Assembly (NCBI GenBank): GCA_029255685.2
Contig: CM055319.2
Coordinates: 8,914,747 to 8,978,746 of the forward strand
DNA length: 64,000 bases
Direction of reading: 5' to 3'
DNA from: Silene conica
Taxonomy: Eukaryota; Streptophyta; Magnoliopsida; Caryophyllales; Caryophyllaceae
This document shows, piece by piece, positions 33,708 through 46,351 of the stretch. A program made the translations under genes and the position numbers. The notes beneath the pieces are model-generated. The model was not told the origin of the DNA and did not search any database. It saw nothing but the letters and a program-made list of their open reading frames with translations. Each line of letters opens with the position of its first letter. Within the stretch, counting starts at the first letter, position 1.

Positions 33708-35068
33708 CAGTTATCACGAAGAGAATGAAGTTTGAGGAGTTTACTTTTGGGCAGTTGTGATGGAATTTAGTTATGATGATGCAAAATTATGTCTAATCAC
33801 TTCCTTTATAGGGAATGTGTAAGGAAGGCCAAAGGGCATGCTTTGAGTAAAGTGTATTTAATTTGTAACAATATATTCTAAATTGTACTTTACGATTCGA
33901 TATAATTCGTTATGTCGTCGGTTTGTGTTGTCTGCATAGTTATGTTGGAATATGTATTGATTAATATTCTTGGTAATTAATACAGCTGGTTTAACTTATG
34001 TTTTGTATATAGTCTTATTCATGTTTCATCTTTAATAGATTTAACGTATCTCGGCCGGTCAGAAGTCTAATTATTCATGTTTTTTTTTGGTTTTTAAAAA
34101 ATAGTAATTACTTGTTTTTATGAGCTATGTTTAAGTATACCCGTTTACAAAGTGTAAATTTCTTCTGCTAATGCAGATATATACAGCCATGTCTTAAACG
34201 TTATAAGTTTTACATTTAGAATACGTTTGAATAAAGCCCCTTCAGAATATATATGTTGTTGATCATTTTTTTTGACACGTTGATATATCACTATGTTGTT
34301 ACTACGTTACCTGTATATATATTCTAACGTCTATTAGAACCAAAATGTGATGGTTATGCTCGTGATGAAAACATAAGCTTATATTAATACACGTTTTAAC
34401 TACTTGACTGTAATATTAATTGTTTGTCTGTTTATTAAGTTTGGTTGTCCTTTTAACGTTTATTAGAACTGCATTTAGAACCGATATTATAATAATATCT
34501 GATTATGTGACCAACCATACCATTTGCATGTTCGATTTATAATTTGAATAGTGAATATATCTATTAACCATACTCATACTCAATGTCATATCTTAGGCAA
34601 TGTAATTATTGTACTTTTCCTTAATCTAGGGGATTTCCTTTGGATAATGTATGTCTATAATTTTTACAAAGTCATAATAATTATTCGTAATATGTATTCA
34701 GATTTATGTGCAGTGTTCAATATGAATTTGATGTAGAATTTAATCAATTCTCACATTTACAAATATCGTATTTTTTTTTGTTGTAGATTTATAATTATGT
34801 TTACGTTATTATTTCTGGGGTAGGGGTGACATTTACGTTAGGACAGTAAGAAGATCACAATAACATGAACAGAACAAACACGTACATGGAATGCGTTTAA
34901 TACGTATAATGAAATCACGTTCCGCTGATAATTTGCACGTTTCTAATTAACAAAAACATAATATGAGACTACAAACCGTAAACAACCTTACGAACATTTC
35001 GGACTTTTAACATTCAGAAATGTCTAACTAGCCGAAACAACGGCTTGATTAACGGTTCTTGTTAAAAA
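33708..35068. other. Spacer, 1.4 kb
   Basis: AT-rich, no gene recognised. The block at about 34557-34645 repeats the one at 27322-27405 (shared AATGTAATT.TTGTACTTTTCC and ATCTAGGGGATTT). Confidence 0.5.
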
Positions 35069-35602
35069 TTAACAATCGGAATCGTAGTATCCTTCACTCC
35101 CTGATTGCTCAGACCAATGTTCTATACTCTGTTCCTCCAACCGTGCAATCTTATATCTCCTCTCGTTCCTTGCGTGTAATTTCCTCTTCTCCTTCTTTGT
35201 TTTGCCAAAAAGGCAAGTACAGTATATTGCGATTGTGCGTCCATTCCTTTCTACTCTTATAGTTCCTTAGTTGTTCTCCTTTGATAACTGCCTTTCATAA
35301 TCTCGGGTAACTTTGGTAGTTTCTGTCCCAACTAAAAATAACGAAGCCCAAGCTTTACATACTTCTGCCATATTCCTCTTGTCTATATTTCCCAATCTGT
35401 TGAATACATTAGTAGTCAACTCGGGAAGATTTAAGAATAAGTGATGGGGTCTGTTGCCAGACTCTGTTTGCTCTTCAACGGTTGATGTCGAAAACAGCAT
35501 TGTCGACTTAAATTGTTGTTTCTTCCAGTCTACGTATCCATCGACAAAATCTTCCTTGTCATTTTCCCTCATGAAAAAAGCTTCCTTACAATATTTAGAC
35601 AT
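35069..35602 (-). pseudogene. F-box-like protein with SGSEGYYDSDC tail, copy 2 (one stop)
   Basis: 177-codon copy of the family at 33135 and 61516, read from the ATG at 35602 to the stop at 35069-35071. It has LFSTSTVEEQ, the F-box-like PELTTNVFNRLGNIDKRNM and AEVCKAWASLFLVGTE, the basic stretch KTKKEKRKLHAR and the same tail SGSEGYYDSDC. One in-frame TAA at 35267-35269 (after KENN) interrupts it. The rest downstream is well conserved, so the break is recent or the protein is made as a 111-residue N-terminal form. Confidence 0.75.
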
Positions 35603-37830
35603 TGTAATATTGATTATGGAACAAGATTACGGATTTTTACAGATTTGTAATTATGCTGAATAGTAATTTCTGATTACTTCTTATAACCCGCTGTTAAAGA
35701 AGGGGAGGAGTCTTGCGTGTTGTTAAGATGGTCCAGATTCATGCCAAGTTATGTTAATTGCACTGCATGCCCTGAACCAGTGTGTCTTTTGGAGTTCTTT
35801 TCATATTAACTACAGATTTTAATTATGTTGACTACTTGTATATATTATGTGCATTTAAAACGTGTATTAATTAATTTTATGTGAACATTTATCATCCTTT
35901 GAATTGTAACAGTGCAATTGTATAATTGTTATCATTTTAGTTTGTTAGGGCGTATAACAAACTCTGAATTTAGGAATTGTTCCGGTGTCCGATGTGCTTC
36001 TGTTTTAACATAATGGATGGCTTACCCGGTAGTGGGATGGTATAGACACCCGTATACGCAAAACAAAAGGTTACCAAATCATGAACGGTTATATATCTTA
36101 TGTGCTTGGATATAAGATCCCTGCAATTTATCAAGGTGGGAATCAAATACCGCGACAATATTTCGTTAACTGTATAATATTTGAACCACTAATTATTTAT
36201 TAACATAACATGTTAAATAACGCGGTCTGTTGTCGTCTCAGTACTATCCGTCAGTAACAAGAGGGGTATTAATCCTCAAATGCAAAACCGTAAATTATTA
36301 ATAAATTTTTATGGCAAAACCAATAACCCGCCCATAGTTTACTAGAAGAGGAAAGGGGGATCATCGTGCACTTAGACCAAGTTAGACCTACTTGTTCCTT
36401 TAAAAATATACTTAAAATGTAGACCTTAAAGCTTATATGGTAAAAATGTCGAAATGATATGAGAGTACAAGTATAATATGAGAGTACAAGTATAATAATC
36501 ATACTAACTTTATACACTACCTCTATTGACTATATTCATACTCAATGTCATGTTTTAGACCAAAGAGAGGTTGTTTCCCTAATTATTATACTTAGAAGTC
36601 TACTACTCCAATTCATATAAAATCTTTTAATAAACGTAGCCTAGGTCTGATTACAGTATGTTAACAAGATTTTAAAATTTGCAATTAACGGTTAAATAGA
36701 AGCTCCACATATTATAGGATATGTGAATCTGAAATGTTCACTAAGACCATATGTTGTGTGTGTTTAGTTATGCATTGATACTATCTTCGGTTTGACGTAC
36801 AGTGGTAAAAAGGTAGGCTCTAATTAATACGAAGTAATAGATAACGTCATCAGTTAACGATAATATTGTGTTCTACGTTTTTACCTTTTGGAAATTAAGT
36901 TTTGAAATATATATTAATTTAGAGCGTGTAAATGGGTTGTATAATAATAAACGATGGTATACTGTAGTGTAAGTATTAAATCAAGTATGAAATATAAGGA
37001 TATCGTGTATAGCTAACTCAAGTATATGCCATTGCGTAGAAGTGTTATGAATACCCCTGCTTTTCGATGGAGACGCTGGAACACAGATGGCCGTCTTGAT
37101 TGACATTACTGGTTTCCAAATACTAACCACCTTTAACTCAGTGCTTTTACAATTCTAGACTTCTCAAAATATACCGTAATATAGACGACTGGTGTCAAAC
37201 TACACCGGAAGAATAACAAATCATGGAATATCTGAAATTGAAATAATAGTGGATGCTATATTTACTAGGTTTGCTGGAGTGGTGTAGCATCCTAAACTCG
37301 ATGTCATGGACATTAGTTATGAGATCTTAACTTATACTTTTACGATACATATATTGATTTGCTAAGTTTCTTAATTTACTTTCTTCTGTCTTAGCATTTA
37401 GTTTTGTAGGATTGTATTTCCTAAAGTTTTTGGATATATGTATGCGAATTCAATTTATGTATCCACTGTTATCAAAACTTTCTAATAATTAACACTCTCA
37501 AATGAACTGTACTGTAGTATAATTAGGCAGTTTTGTAGTCTGAATTACAGTGGTTCCTGAGGCTTCAGCTTTGTCCACTCAATACGTTTATTAAGTCATT
37601 GGTAATACTTATCAGCCATAACTTTTTACACTTAAAAAATTACTATACAGTGTTTATCAGTATATACAATCCAGTATATGATACTGCTACAAGATATGTA
37701 GTATGGCGCCAAACGTACCTGTCTGTTACTCACTTACCTACTTTGATGAACATACTTCCAACTGTTTTTCCTCTTTTTTATCATTATAAAAAAAAGTATG
37801 TCATAAGGATTGTACTTAACTGACGTCAAT
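35603..37830. other. Spacer, 2.2 kb
   Basis: AT-rich with no gene recognised. A weak echo of the recurring spacer block (CATACTCAATGTCAT) is at about 36535. A short direct repeat (ATGAGAGTACAAGTATAAT) occurs twice near 36459-36497. Confidence 0.5.
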
Positions 37831-37839
37831 GTTAGGGAT

Positions 37840-37841
<2 letters not shown>

Positions 37842-37922
<81 letters not shown>
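37842..37922. repeat. (TA)n microsatellite, left of MITE
   Basis: About 80 bases of uninterrupted TA dinucleotides. It produces a false Tyr-Ile reading frame. Confidence 0.95.
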
Positions 37923-37927
<5 letters not shown>

Positions 37928-38479
37928 TGGGATCCTATGAGAACCACCAATATAATGAGAACCGTGAGAACTCTACCTTACGGACTTTTTTAAAAAAAAT
38001 TAATGACATATTTGGATTCGGCATGGAATTTTAAGGCTAGAGAACATATTTCTTGGTCTAGAAAATATATACTAGTGACGGAAATGGAGGTGAGATACGT
38101 TTTATTAATTTTCATGCACCTACTACTGATTTTTACGCATCTATCATTTTTCATGCACCTAGAACTCGTTTTAATGCACGTACAACCTCTTATTTCATGC
38201 ACCTAGTAATCATTTTCATGCATGTAAAAAATTTCATGCACGTAGTGGTTGTTTTCGTGCATTTATAGCCATTTTAGTACACCTACTTGTATTTTCGTAC
38301 ACTAAGTATATATTTTGTTAATTAAATCAATTTTTTTTGTTTATTGATACTAAAGTGTGTATTTGAATGAGTTAAACTAATGGTAAATGATCCAACGAAA
38401 CATTCGAAGCGAGGTATGGTGGAGATTTAATGAGGGTTCTCATGGTTCTCATTATAAGGGTGGTTCTCACCGGATCCCG

Positions 38480-38484
<5 letters not shown>
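37923..38484. mobile_element. Inverted-repeat miniature element flanked by (TA)n
   Basis: The left end GGGATCCTATGAGAACCACC with ATAATGAGAACC mirrors the right end, which on the minus strand reads GGGATCCGGTGAGAACCACC then TTATAATGAGAACCATGAG. The inside holds repeated TTTTCATGCACCTA-like words. Both ends run into (TA)n tracts, as seen in the Micron type of plant miniature elements. Non-coding. Confidence 0.7.

Positions 38485-38529
<45 letters not shown>
38485..38529. repeat. (TA)n microsatellite, right of MITE
   Basis: About 45 bases of TA dinucleotides directly after the miniature element. Confidence 0.95.
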
Positions 38530-38535
<6 letters not shown>

Positions 38536-39061
38536 TAAAGAAAGAACATCAACATATCATTACCATATTAACTACTTCTACTAATAAGCTCAACCCCTTG
38601 TCGTATAAAGGAAATTTCAAGTCTACCTTCCAGGTGGTTAAGTGTTTCTCTTTTATTTGCTCCATTAATTGTGAAGTGTTAGCACAATTAAGTTTTCTTG
38701 AAATGACAAACAGCAATAAAATTTACTTATTATGAATGTTATGTGATGTTGTTTAAATAGAGTATCATTCACTTAAATATGGTATTTACATTAAATATTG
38801 TCGTTAAATAATACAGACCTGACACGAACTTATGCTCATAATCTTTCAGGAATTTCCCATGAATGTGTTTACATATTGATCAATATACATTCTGTACAGT
38901 TTGTTCAATATCGTTTGTGTTAGAATCTGGTAGTTTATATGCAATTGTATGACATTGGTAAGCCCTATTGGATTGATCGTTTTATACACCTCGAGCTATT
39001 AGTTTGTGTATGCATTCAATTCTGAATTATTATCTTGTTTGAGATATCTCATTGACAGGAA
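38530..39061. other. 5' flank of dsRBD-like gene copy B
   Basis: No gene recognised. An acceptor-like CATTGACAG lies three bases before the next ATG, as in copy A, suggesting an unseen leader exon. Confidence 0.4.
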
Positions 39062-40069
39062 ATGACGTCTCCGGTTCTAACAATCTCAATTCCTTTCCGA
39101 CCTTTACTCAGTAGAATTACTGAATTACTGAAATTTGAGGAGCCTCACTACGCCCTGTACGATAAAGTACATAACGTTGGGTCTGTAACCGTGAAAAATG
39201 ATTTAGAACATGAGGAGTATGTCTTCATAGGTGGTTCGTCATCTAACTTCGGAGGGTCTTGTGAACAAGCAGCAAGGCTAGCTGTCACTGATTTAATAGA
39301 GAAATTCGACATTTATATTGGTGATTTCACAGCTGCCACCAAACAGGCGTATGAGAGGTGCGCAAACCTCTGGAGATTGAAACATGAGGAACTAAAACGC
39401 AAATCTAAGGGGTTTCCTAAAGTTCCGTTAGTAGAAGAATTCGTGTGCCATGAAATGTGTCATTACCAATCACTTGCGTTAGACATGGTGTCTATCTTGC
39501 GTGTAGTTACTAATAAGATCCCTATCAGGTGCAACTCTATCACCACATTAGAGCAAACACCTTCCTGTTTCCTATCATGGTTGACTATAAATCGTGACAG
39601 GATAGAGTATGGTCCTACGCATATTGTAGGTGAAATAGCTTCATCTGAAGCTGCAGCTGAGCAAAACCTTGCTTATAAAACTATCAAATATCTGATTCCC
39701 ATATATAATATTGATCTGATCGATGCAAATTATGCACCCGAAGATGTTAAGCTAGCTGCGTTGACATGCGAATGTGCTAGGAATCATTTCGAAAATCTAC
39801 AGAAGCGCCTGTCAGCAACTCAGGGAATACCTCTTGGTATCCAAACAGAGTTTCCCGGGTCTGTAGTCTTAAATGAAGATGAATGTATTACCCCAAAGAG
39901 CTCTCCACACACAATCCCTGATCAATCACACCCACCACCACCTCCCAAAAAACAGAAAACACCCCCACAGTTAGTCGATATACGTGGCTGTACGTCTCGA
40001 ACTAACAAGATTGTTGCATATACCAGACCTGTCTCTAAAAGGAGCGTGTTCTACAAACCTTCCAAGTAA
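39062..40069 (+). CDS. Protein with two dsRNA-binding-like repeats, copy B
   Basis: Single-exon frame, 335 aa, homologous to 28072-29061. Shared blocks: FRPLLSRITELLKFEEPHY (copy A HPLLKQITAELQFPEPAY), the helix SCEQAARLAVTDLI, LWRLKHEELKRK, a second repeat with NLAYKTIKYLIPIYNIDLID, ANYAPEDVKLAAL, and a tail beginning CITPKSS (copy A ITPASP). Its own tail is Pro-rich with a basic PPPPPKKQKTPP, a possible nuclear signal. It stands 615 bases upstream of the Helitron Rep/helicase on the same strand, which ties the family to the transposon. dsRNA binding is inferred from layout; identity to the Pfam family is not tested. Confidence 0.7.
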   Translation: MTSPVLTISIPFRPLLSRITELLKFEEPHYALYDKVHNVGSVTVKNDLEHEEYVFIGGSSSNFGGSCEQAARLAVTDLIEKFDIYIGDFTAATKQAYERCANLWRLKHEELKRKSKGFPKVPLVEEFVCHEMCHYQSLALDMVSILRVVTNKIPIRCNSITTLEQTPSCFLSWLTINRDRIEYGPTHIVGEIASSEAAAEQNLAYKTIKYLIPIYNIDLIDANYAPEDVKLAALTCECARNHFENLQKRLSATQGIPLGIQTEFPGSVVLNEDECITPKSSPHTIPDQSHPPPPPKKQKTPPQLVDIRGCTSRTNKIVAYTRPVSKRSVFYKPSK

Positions 40070-40684
40070 CTTTGAAGCTTTAATAGTAGTTGCTGCATTA
40101 TTTGAAAATTTGCTCATACATGAGAGCTTATGTTTAGCAGTGATATGTTAAGAGGGATCTTATTAGTCGTAAAGGATTAGTTTTGTCGGTTATGTGATCA
40201 GTAGTTGTAACCTATTTTATCACCATCTTTTACATTGTTAATGATCAAGTTTATGCTTTTTAAAAATCTATATAACAAGTAATGGCTTGTTTGTGCAACT
40301 ACTTCTTAGAAATGACAACATTCTATTGTTCCACTTGTTTTTGTCTACGCGTAGTTGCATCTTAAATGATTTGTTTGGCTATATACTACGAGCTCGTGAG
40401 ATCCGTCAATTGTTACCTATTACGCTTACGAGCGTATTCATTTTGTTTTTGAGGTTATATTTTTGTATCGGTACGTACATATACGTTTTAATCCTCAACG
40501 TTTTGATGTTGCCAGTGCTGTAGGAATCACGGGATTGATATCATTGTATACGTACTTTACAGTAACCCATTGTGCAATGGGTATGTTGTAAGTTATAAAG
40601 GTATTTAACCAGCTTGATTTATGTAACGTCTACCCATTGTAAGTGTTGATATCTTGGATTTCAGATGACAGTTTCCCTTATTAT
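40070..40684. other. Spacer upstream of Rep/helicase
   Basis: No gene recognised. It ends in an acceptor-like GGATTTCAG just before the Rep/helicase N-terminal exon, so a leader intron is possible. Confidence 0.4.
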
Positions 40685-43600
40685 ATGGAAAAATACGATA
40701 GTGGACGAAAAAAACGCAAATGTAGGACTCAGAAACAGATTGATCCTATTGTGACAAGGTAGTGTAATACAACCTGTTTTTCCTTATTGAGTTCCTTCCA
40801 TATTATCATTTATCAACTACTAACAGTTGCTTGTTTGCACTTAGTCATACCTCAAAAAAGGCTGGTGTTGATGTCGCTGCAAAGCGTCCCGGAAGACCCC
40901 GTTTGCAATTACAGATTGGTCAGTGTCTGTGTAGCTGTAATGTATATTATTCTCTTACGTATGGTATAGTTTACAATTGTTATGCTTAATTGCAGGGTTA
41001 CCTGCTGCTATGATTGGTCAGCCATTAGTCGGCACTCCTTACAAGTTGCCGGATGTGCAATCATGTGTACATTGCTTGGCAAAGAAATTTGTGTATGAAA
41101 CTAGGAATTTCTGTTGTGGCAATGGATCAATTGTCTTGCCGTCCAAAACGTATCCACTGCTGCTCACAAAGTTATACACTTCATTAGACAATATTTCAGT
41201 CCACTTCCGGCAATACGCCCGCTTGTACAATAACTTGTTTGCTTTTACATCTATTGGAGGTAAATTTGACTCTAAAACCATAAAGGGTATATATGTGTTC
41301 AAACTACATGGTCAAATGTATCACAATGTCCCAGATCTATTGCCATGTGGTTCTCACCCAAGGTATCTTCAACTGTACTTCTATGATGGCCAACATGAAG
41401 CTGCAAATCGTGTGGCGTGTTTCAACGAGCTGAATGCGGCTGTTATAGAAATTCTAATGAAAGTCACCCAATCTAACCCATATGCGCATTTCTTCCGATC
41501 ACTGAAAGATGTTCCTCTTACTGTCCATAGTCAAATAGTTTTAACGAAAAATCCTAGACAGGATCAGCGTGTGAGCAATGCTCCTACGTCGAACGAGGTG
41601 GCTGCTATATGGCCCGAAAACTCTACATCTGGTGAGACTGATGGACCACACATATTAGTTATCAGCCATTCTCAAAAATCCCACCGAGTTATGCATTACT
41701 ATGGATGTTATGACCCATTGCAATATCCCTTATTATTTCCCAACGGTGAATGTGGATGGCAACAAGGACTGAAGAAGCACGTTGGTCTACGTCAGACAAC
41801 ATCACCTGCAGAGCCTTCAGCACCACTTCCATCCAGTTATCCAGATGCTGAATCTTTATTAGAGTCTGAGGCAAACCGTAAGTTATCGGTGTATATTTCA
41901 ATTATGTATTTTTTAATAACTCTCGTAAACGGAATGTACTCTTTAATCTGTATAACGATATCTAATAGTGTTTTTCCCTCCTGGCAGATAACTCTTTTCA
42001 AACAAGTACAAGTGAAAAAAATGTGTCTTGCCGAGAGTACTATTGTTACAAACTACAGAATAGGCCAGGTAATATGATGCTGAGAGCTGGGAGATGTCTT
42101 CAGCAATATGTTGTGGACATGTATGTCAAATTAGAGAACACATGGCTAGACTATTTGAGGCATAATCAGGATACAATAAGATCTGAGTTATACCAAGGTT
42201 TGATTGACACAATTGATGCTGGAGAGCAGTGCGCTGCAAATGTGGGTAGACGGGTCATTTTACCAGCAACTTATATTGGAGGACCTCGGGATATGAAAAG
42301 GAGATACTTAAATGCAATGACACTTGTACAGCGTTATGGAAAGCCAGATTTTTTCATTACTATAACTTGTAATGCGAATTGGCCTGAAATAAAAAATGAA
42401 TTGGCGGCTGGGGAGGAAGCTCGGAACCGGCCCGATCTGGTAGCTAAAGTATTTCGAGCTAAATTGCTTTTGTTGAAAAAAAACTGGTTGAGGAAAAAAT
42501 ATTTGGGGAGGTTGCTGCGCGTTTGTGTATGTGGTCGAATTCCAGAAAAGAGGACTACCTCATGCTCATTTGTTATTGATAATGAAGCCTGGGAGTAGAA
42601 TGAATTGCCCGGTCGACTTTGACAAATTCGTATCAGCTGAAATACCTCCTGAGGCTAATGGGAACCTCCGTGCATCAGTGTTAAAACATATGATGCATAG
42701 ACCATGTGGGAAGTTTGATCCTGACTGTGCATGTATGAAACATGATGATAGTCAAGGGCAGTGTAAGTTTATGTATCCTAAGCCATACACAGCTGTAACG
42801 ACTAATAGTGAAGATGGCTACCCAGTGTACAAGCGGCGACCAACCAATGATATTGTACGTGTACGAGGTCAATACCTTAACAATCGCTGGGTTATCCCGT
42901 ACAATCCATACCTGATAGCATTTTTTGATTGTCACATAAATGTGGAGGTGTGCTCAACTATCCAAGCGGTGAAATATCTATACAAGTATGTTTACAAGGG
43001 CCACGACAGAATATCATTCAATGTTGAGTCTGAGGGTGAAATTAAAGTAGTCGATGAAATACAGCAATACCAGACAGGTAGATGGGTATCTCCTATAGAA
43101 GCGATGTGGCGTATTTATGGTTTTGATCTCTTCGAAATTCATCCAGCAGTGATGGCACTTCCTGTACATCTAGAAGGTATGCAGACTATACAGATCAAAC
43201 CCCACGAAAATTTGGTTAATGTAGTGACCAACGGGAGACGCATTAGATTTCCTCTGACAGAATTTTTCAGGTTGAATACTGAAAATGCTACAAAACCTGA
43301 GTGGAAACACCTTTACGGAGCGTTTACTGAGCATTACCGTTGGGTTCAGTCTGAACGGACATGGGTAAAGCGTCAGAACAAGACATGTGTAGTATCTAGA
43401 CTTGTTTTTGTGGCTTCTTTAGAAGGGGAACGTTATTTTCTGCGGTTGTTGTTAACGCACGTGCCTGCACCAAAGTCGTTTGCAGATTTGAAGGTAGTTG
43501 ACGGATATGAATGTGCAATCTTCCAAGAAGCGGCTTTAAAGAGAAAACTAATTGAAGATGATAATATGGTAGAGTTGTGCTTAGATGAGGCTGCGATGGT

Positions 43601-45332
43601 TCAAATGCCAGTCGCATTGCGACGTCTATTTGCAACTTTGCTCATATTTTGCCAACCTAAAGATCCAGGTGCATTATGGGAACGATATTACAATTCGTTA
43701 TCAGAAGACTTCAGAAGAGATCACCCAACGATGCATACGCTGCACAGGTCCTCACTGTCAAAAGGTTGGAGCAACAGTTAGAAGCGATGGGCAGATCTCT
43801 TAAGAGTTTTGGTTTATCAGGTATAATTAATCCACAAGATGCAGGGTTGCGTACATCCCAGGATACACTTGATGCACTCAATGCTCCTATCCCGGATGAA
43901 TGTGTTGTGTGCCGCAAAACCTTGAACCAAGAGCAGCAGAAGGCTTTCGATACGATCATCGATCATGCTACCTGTAATAAACCGGGGGCTTTTTTTGTCG
44001 ACGGGCCTGGAGGAACAGGTAAAACATACCTGTACAATGCTTTGTATGCAGAAATACGACTAATGGGTAAAATTGTATTAGCAACTGCTACCTCAGGAAT
44101 TGCTGCGGCGAATATCCCATCTGGCAGAACTGCTCATTCAAGGTTTAAACTTCCTTTAGATTTTGAAGCTTCTTTATCCTGTTCTGTGCCAAAGCAAAGT
44201 AGTCTTGCTGCGTTGATTAAAGTATCCACATTGATAATAAGGGATGAAGCTTCTATGGCACGAAGGGAGAGCGTTGAGGCCTTGGATAAACTGTTACGAG
44301 ACCTGTGCAATCCTGATATCCTGTTCGGTGGCAAACTTATTGTCTTTGGTGGGGATTTCAGGCAGGTTCTTCCAGTCGTTCCAAAAAAATCCAATAGTGA
44401 GCTCGTCCACTCTACAATGGTCTCTTCTGATATTTGGCCACATCTTATAAAATTCAGCTCAACTGTCAATGTAAGAGCTAAGACTGATCCAGAGTTCTCA
44501 GCATTTTTACTGTCTCTTGGCAATGGCGAGTTACAAACATGTGATTCTGAGATGGTCGAATTACCAGATGGGATAGTTTTAGATACAACTGCGATGGGTA
44601 CAGATCTGATCAGCACAGTTGCTGATTTTGTGTATCCAGATGCTGACGTCAAGAACATAGGCGTTAATATATTTAACCACAGGTCTATACTTACGCCTAT
44701 AAATGACGATGTTGATGATATTAACACATACATGATAAACAAATTCCCGGGTGAAGCGGTTGTGTATAAGGGATTCGACTCGATGTTATCAGAAAACTGC
44801 AATATATACCCTTCAGAATTTATAAACACACTTTGTCCTGGTGGCATGAGCCCGTATGAATTGGTAATAAAAAAAATGCCCCGGTTATTTTGTTGAGAAA
44901 TCTACTCCCATCTGCGGGTCTCTGCAATGGTACAAGACTGATATGTGCAGATTTTACCCCAAATATGATAGAATGCATCATAACTAACGGTCATTATAAC
45001 GGCCAACATGTGTTTATACCTCGGATCAAGATGCGTCCATCCAGCACTTCAAATTATCCATTTCAATTCCAGCGGAATCAGTTCCCAATAAAGCTCAGTT
45101 TTGCAATGACCATCAATAAGTCACAAGGTCAGACTTTAGATAGAGTTGTTGTATACCTTCCTCAGCCTTGTTTCTCACCAGGACAATTGTATGTTGCACA
45201 CTTGCACTGTCACGAGTGAGGGAATCTAAGAAAGTGTCTGTCGTAGCAGCAAGTAGCAACTCAGGGACAACTAAAAATTCTATCAGGAACCTGGTATTGT
45301 TCGAAGTCCTGAGGCTCGCAGGTATTATATAG
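40685..45332 (+). pseudogene. Helitron Rep/helicase (RepHel), decayed
   Basis: Rolling-circle Rep nuclease fused to a Pif1-type helicase, the Helitron transposase. Exons: 40685-40758, 40845-40918 (with AT-hook-like KRPGRPR), 40996-41877 and 41988-45332. Motifs: Helitron-like N domain with HYYGCYDPLQYPLLFPNGE; Rep HUH motif GLPHAHLLL (HAH at 42561-42569); catalytic-tyrosine block YLYKYVYKG at about 42973; Walker A GPGGTGKT (44003-44026); IIRDEASM; GGDFRQVLPVV; GLCNGTRL; and AMTINKSQGQTLDRV near the end. Key residues remain, but about five frameshifts break it: near 42480 (A-run), 42520, 43725, 44880 and an 8-base insertion near 45190. The full product would be about 1500 aa. It is therefore not functional here but must have been mobile with its neighbours. 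Confidence 0.93.
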
Positions 45333-46351
45333 ATTGTACGAATGGGTTACACATCGTTTATGTACTTGTCGTCTTTAATTTAATTGTGTACCAGACCCAT
45401 TTAACAATTACATAAACGTTATTTTGGGTGGATTATACCACAGACGACAAATATGCTGCTGGTTAGGATACCGTCAGATTTGTTACATAATGTGTTTATT
45501 TTGTACTGCCTCTAATATTTAAATGTCAAAGTTGGCCTAATGAAGCTCAAAAATAATGCGTGTTATTTGCCTACTACTTGAGGTCTACCCTTGCATACTT
45601 AATTTAGATATCCTTCGAAATCTGACTAAACAGTTTGCACCCAAAACAGGGAGATTTAGAAATGGTATAATTTTCATCGTTACAGAACAATACAATTGTG
45701 TAAGCACATGAGTTCAGGCCAAACAACAGTTATTTACGAAGCTTGGAAGCGGTCTCTGAGATACAGAAATAGACGTTCCATGTTCTTTCTATTTATATCC
45801 GCTTTAAAATATCGTGTAGGCATCAAAATTTCAAGCTTCAGATTGACAATCACGCAGACATACCACACTCTTCATATTAAATCTTTACACCATACCCCTA
45901 TCGAGTGCTATTTTAGACAAGTACACCCAGATTGATATGAACAGTATACCTACAAATTCAAATCTACTCTACATGATACGGTATGGCCTTTAGCTAATAT
46001 TGCACTCTACTATGATTATATACATAGATATATAACTACTACTCACTTCATAATCCTTCACCTTCTCCCTTAACACATATGCAGAATCAACCAACTATCT
46101 TAAAAGGTATGAATTTCCAAGATATTAATTTAATGTGATTCTACATAAATAACAATAGTTAAAGACATAGTTGTATGAATTTAACAAATTTCCAATCCTA
46201 TTAATATTCTAATGGTATTAAACTGATAATTATGGTGTGCCATAGTCCACATGCTACTTACAAGCAACTTACTAAAAATTGTAATTCAATACTGGTTTCT
46301 GACAAATCTATGTCCCTTTTGTTTTTAATTTCGGTTCTGTGATGCAGAACA
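45333..46351. other. Spacer between RepHel and RPA-like copy B
   Basis: About 1 kb of AT-rich sequence with no gene recognised. No Helitron 3' hairpin with CTAG was found here. Confidence 0.5.

Noticed and set aside
37810-38034. Frame with a long Tyr-Ile repeat
   Set aside because: Translation of a (TA)n microsatellite.
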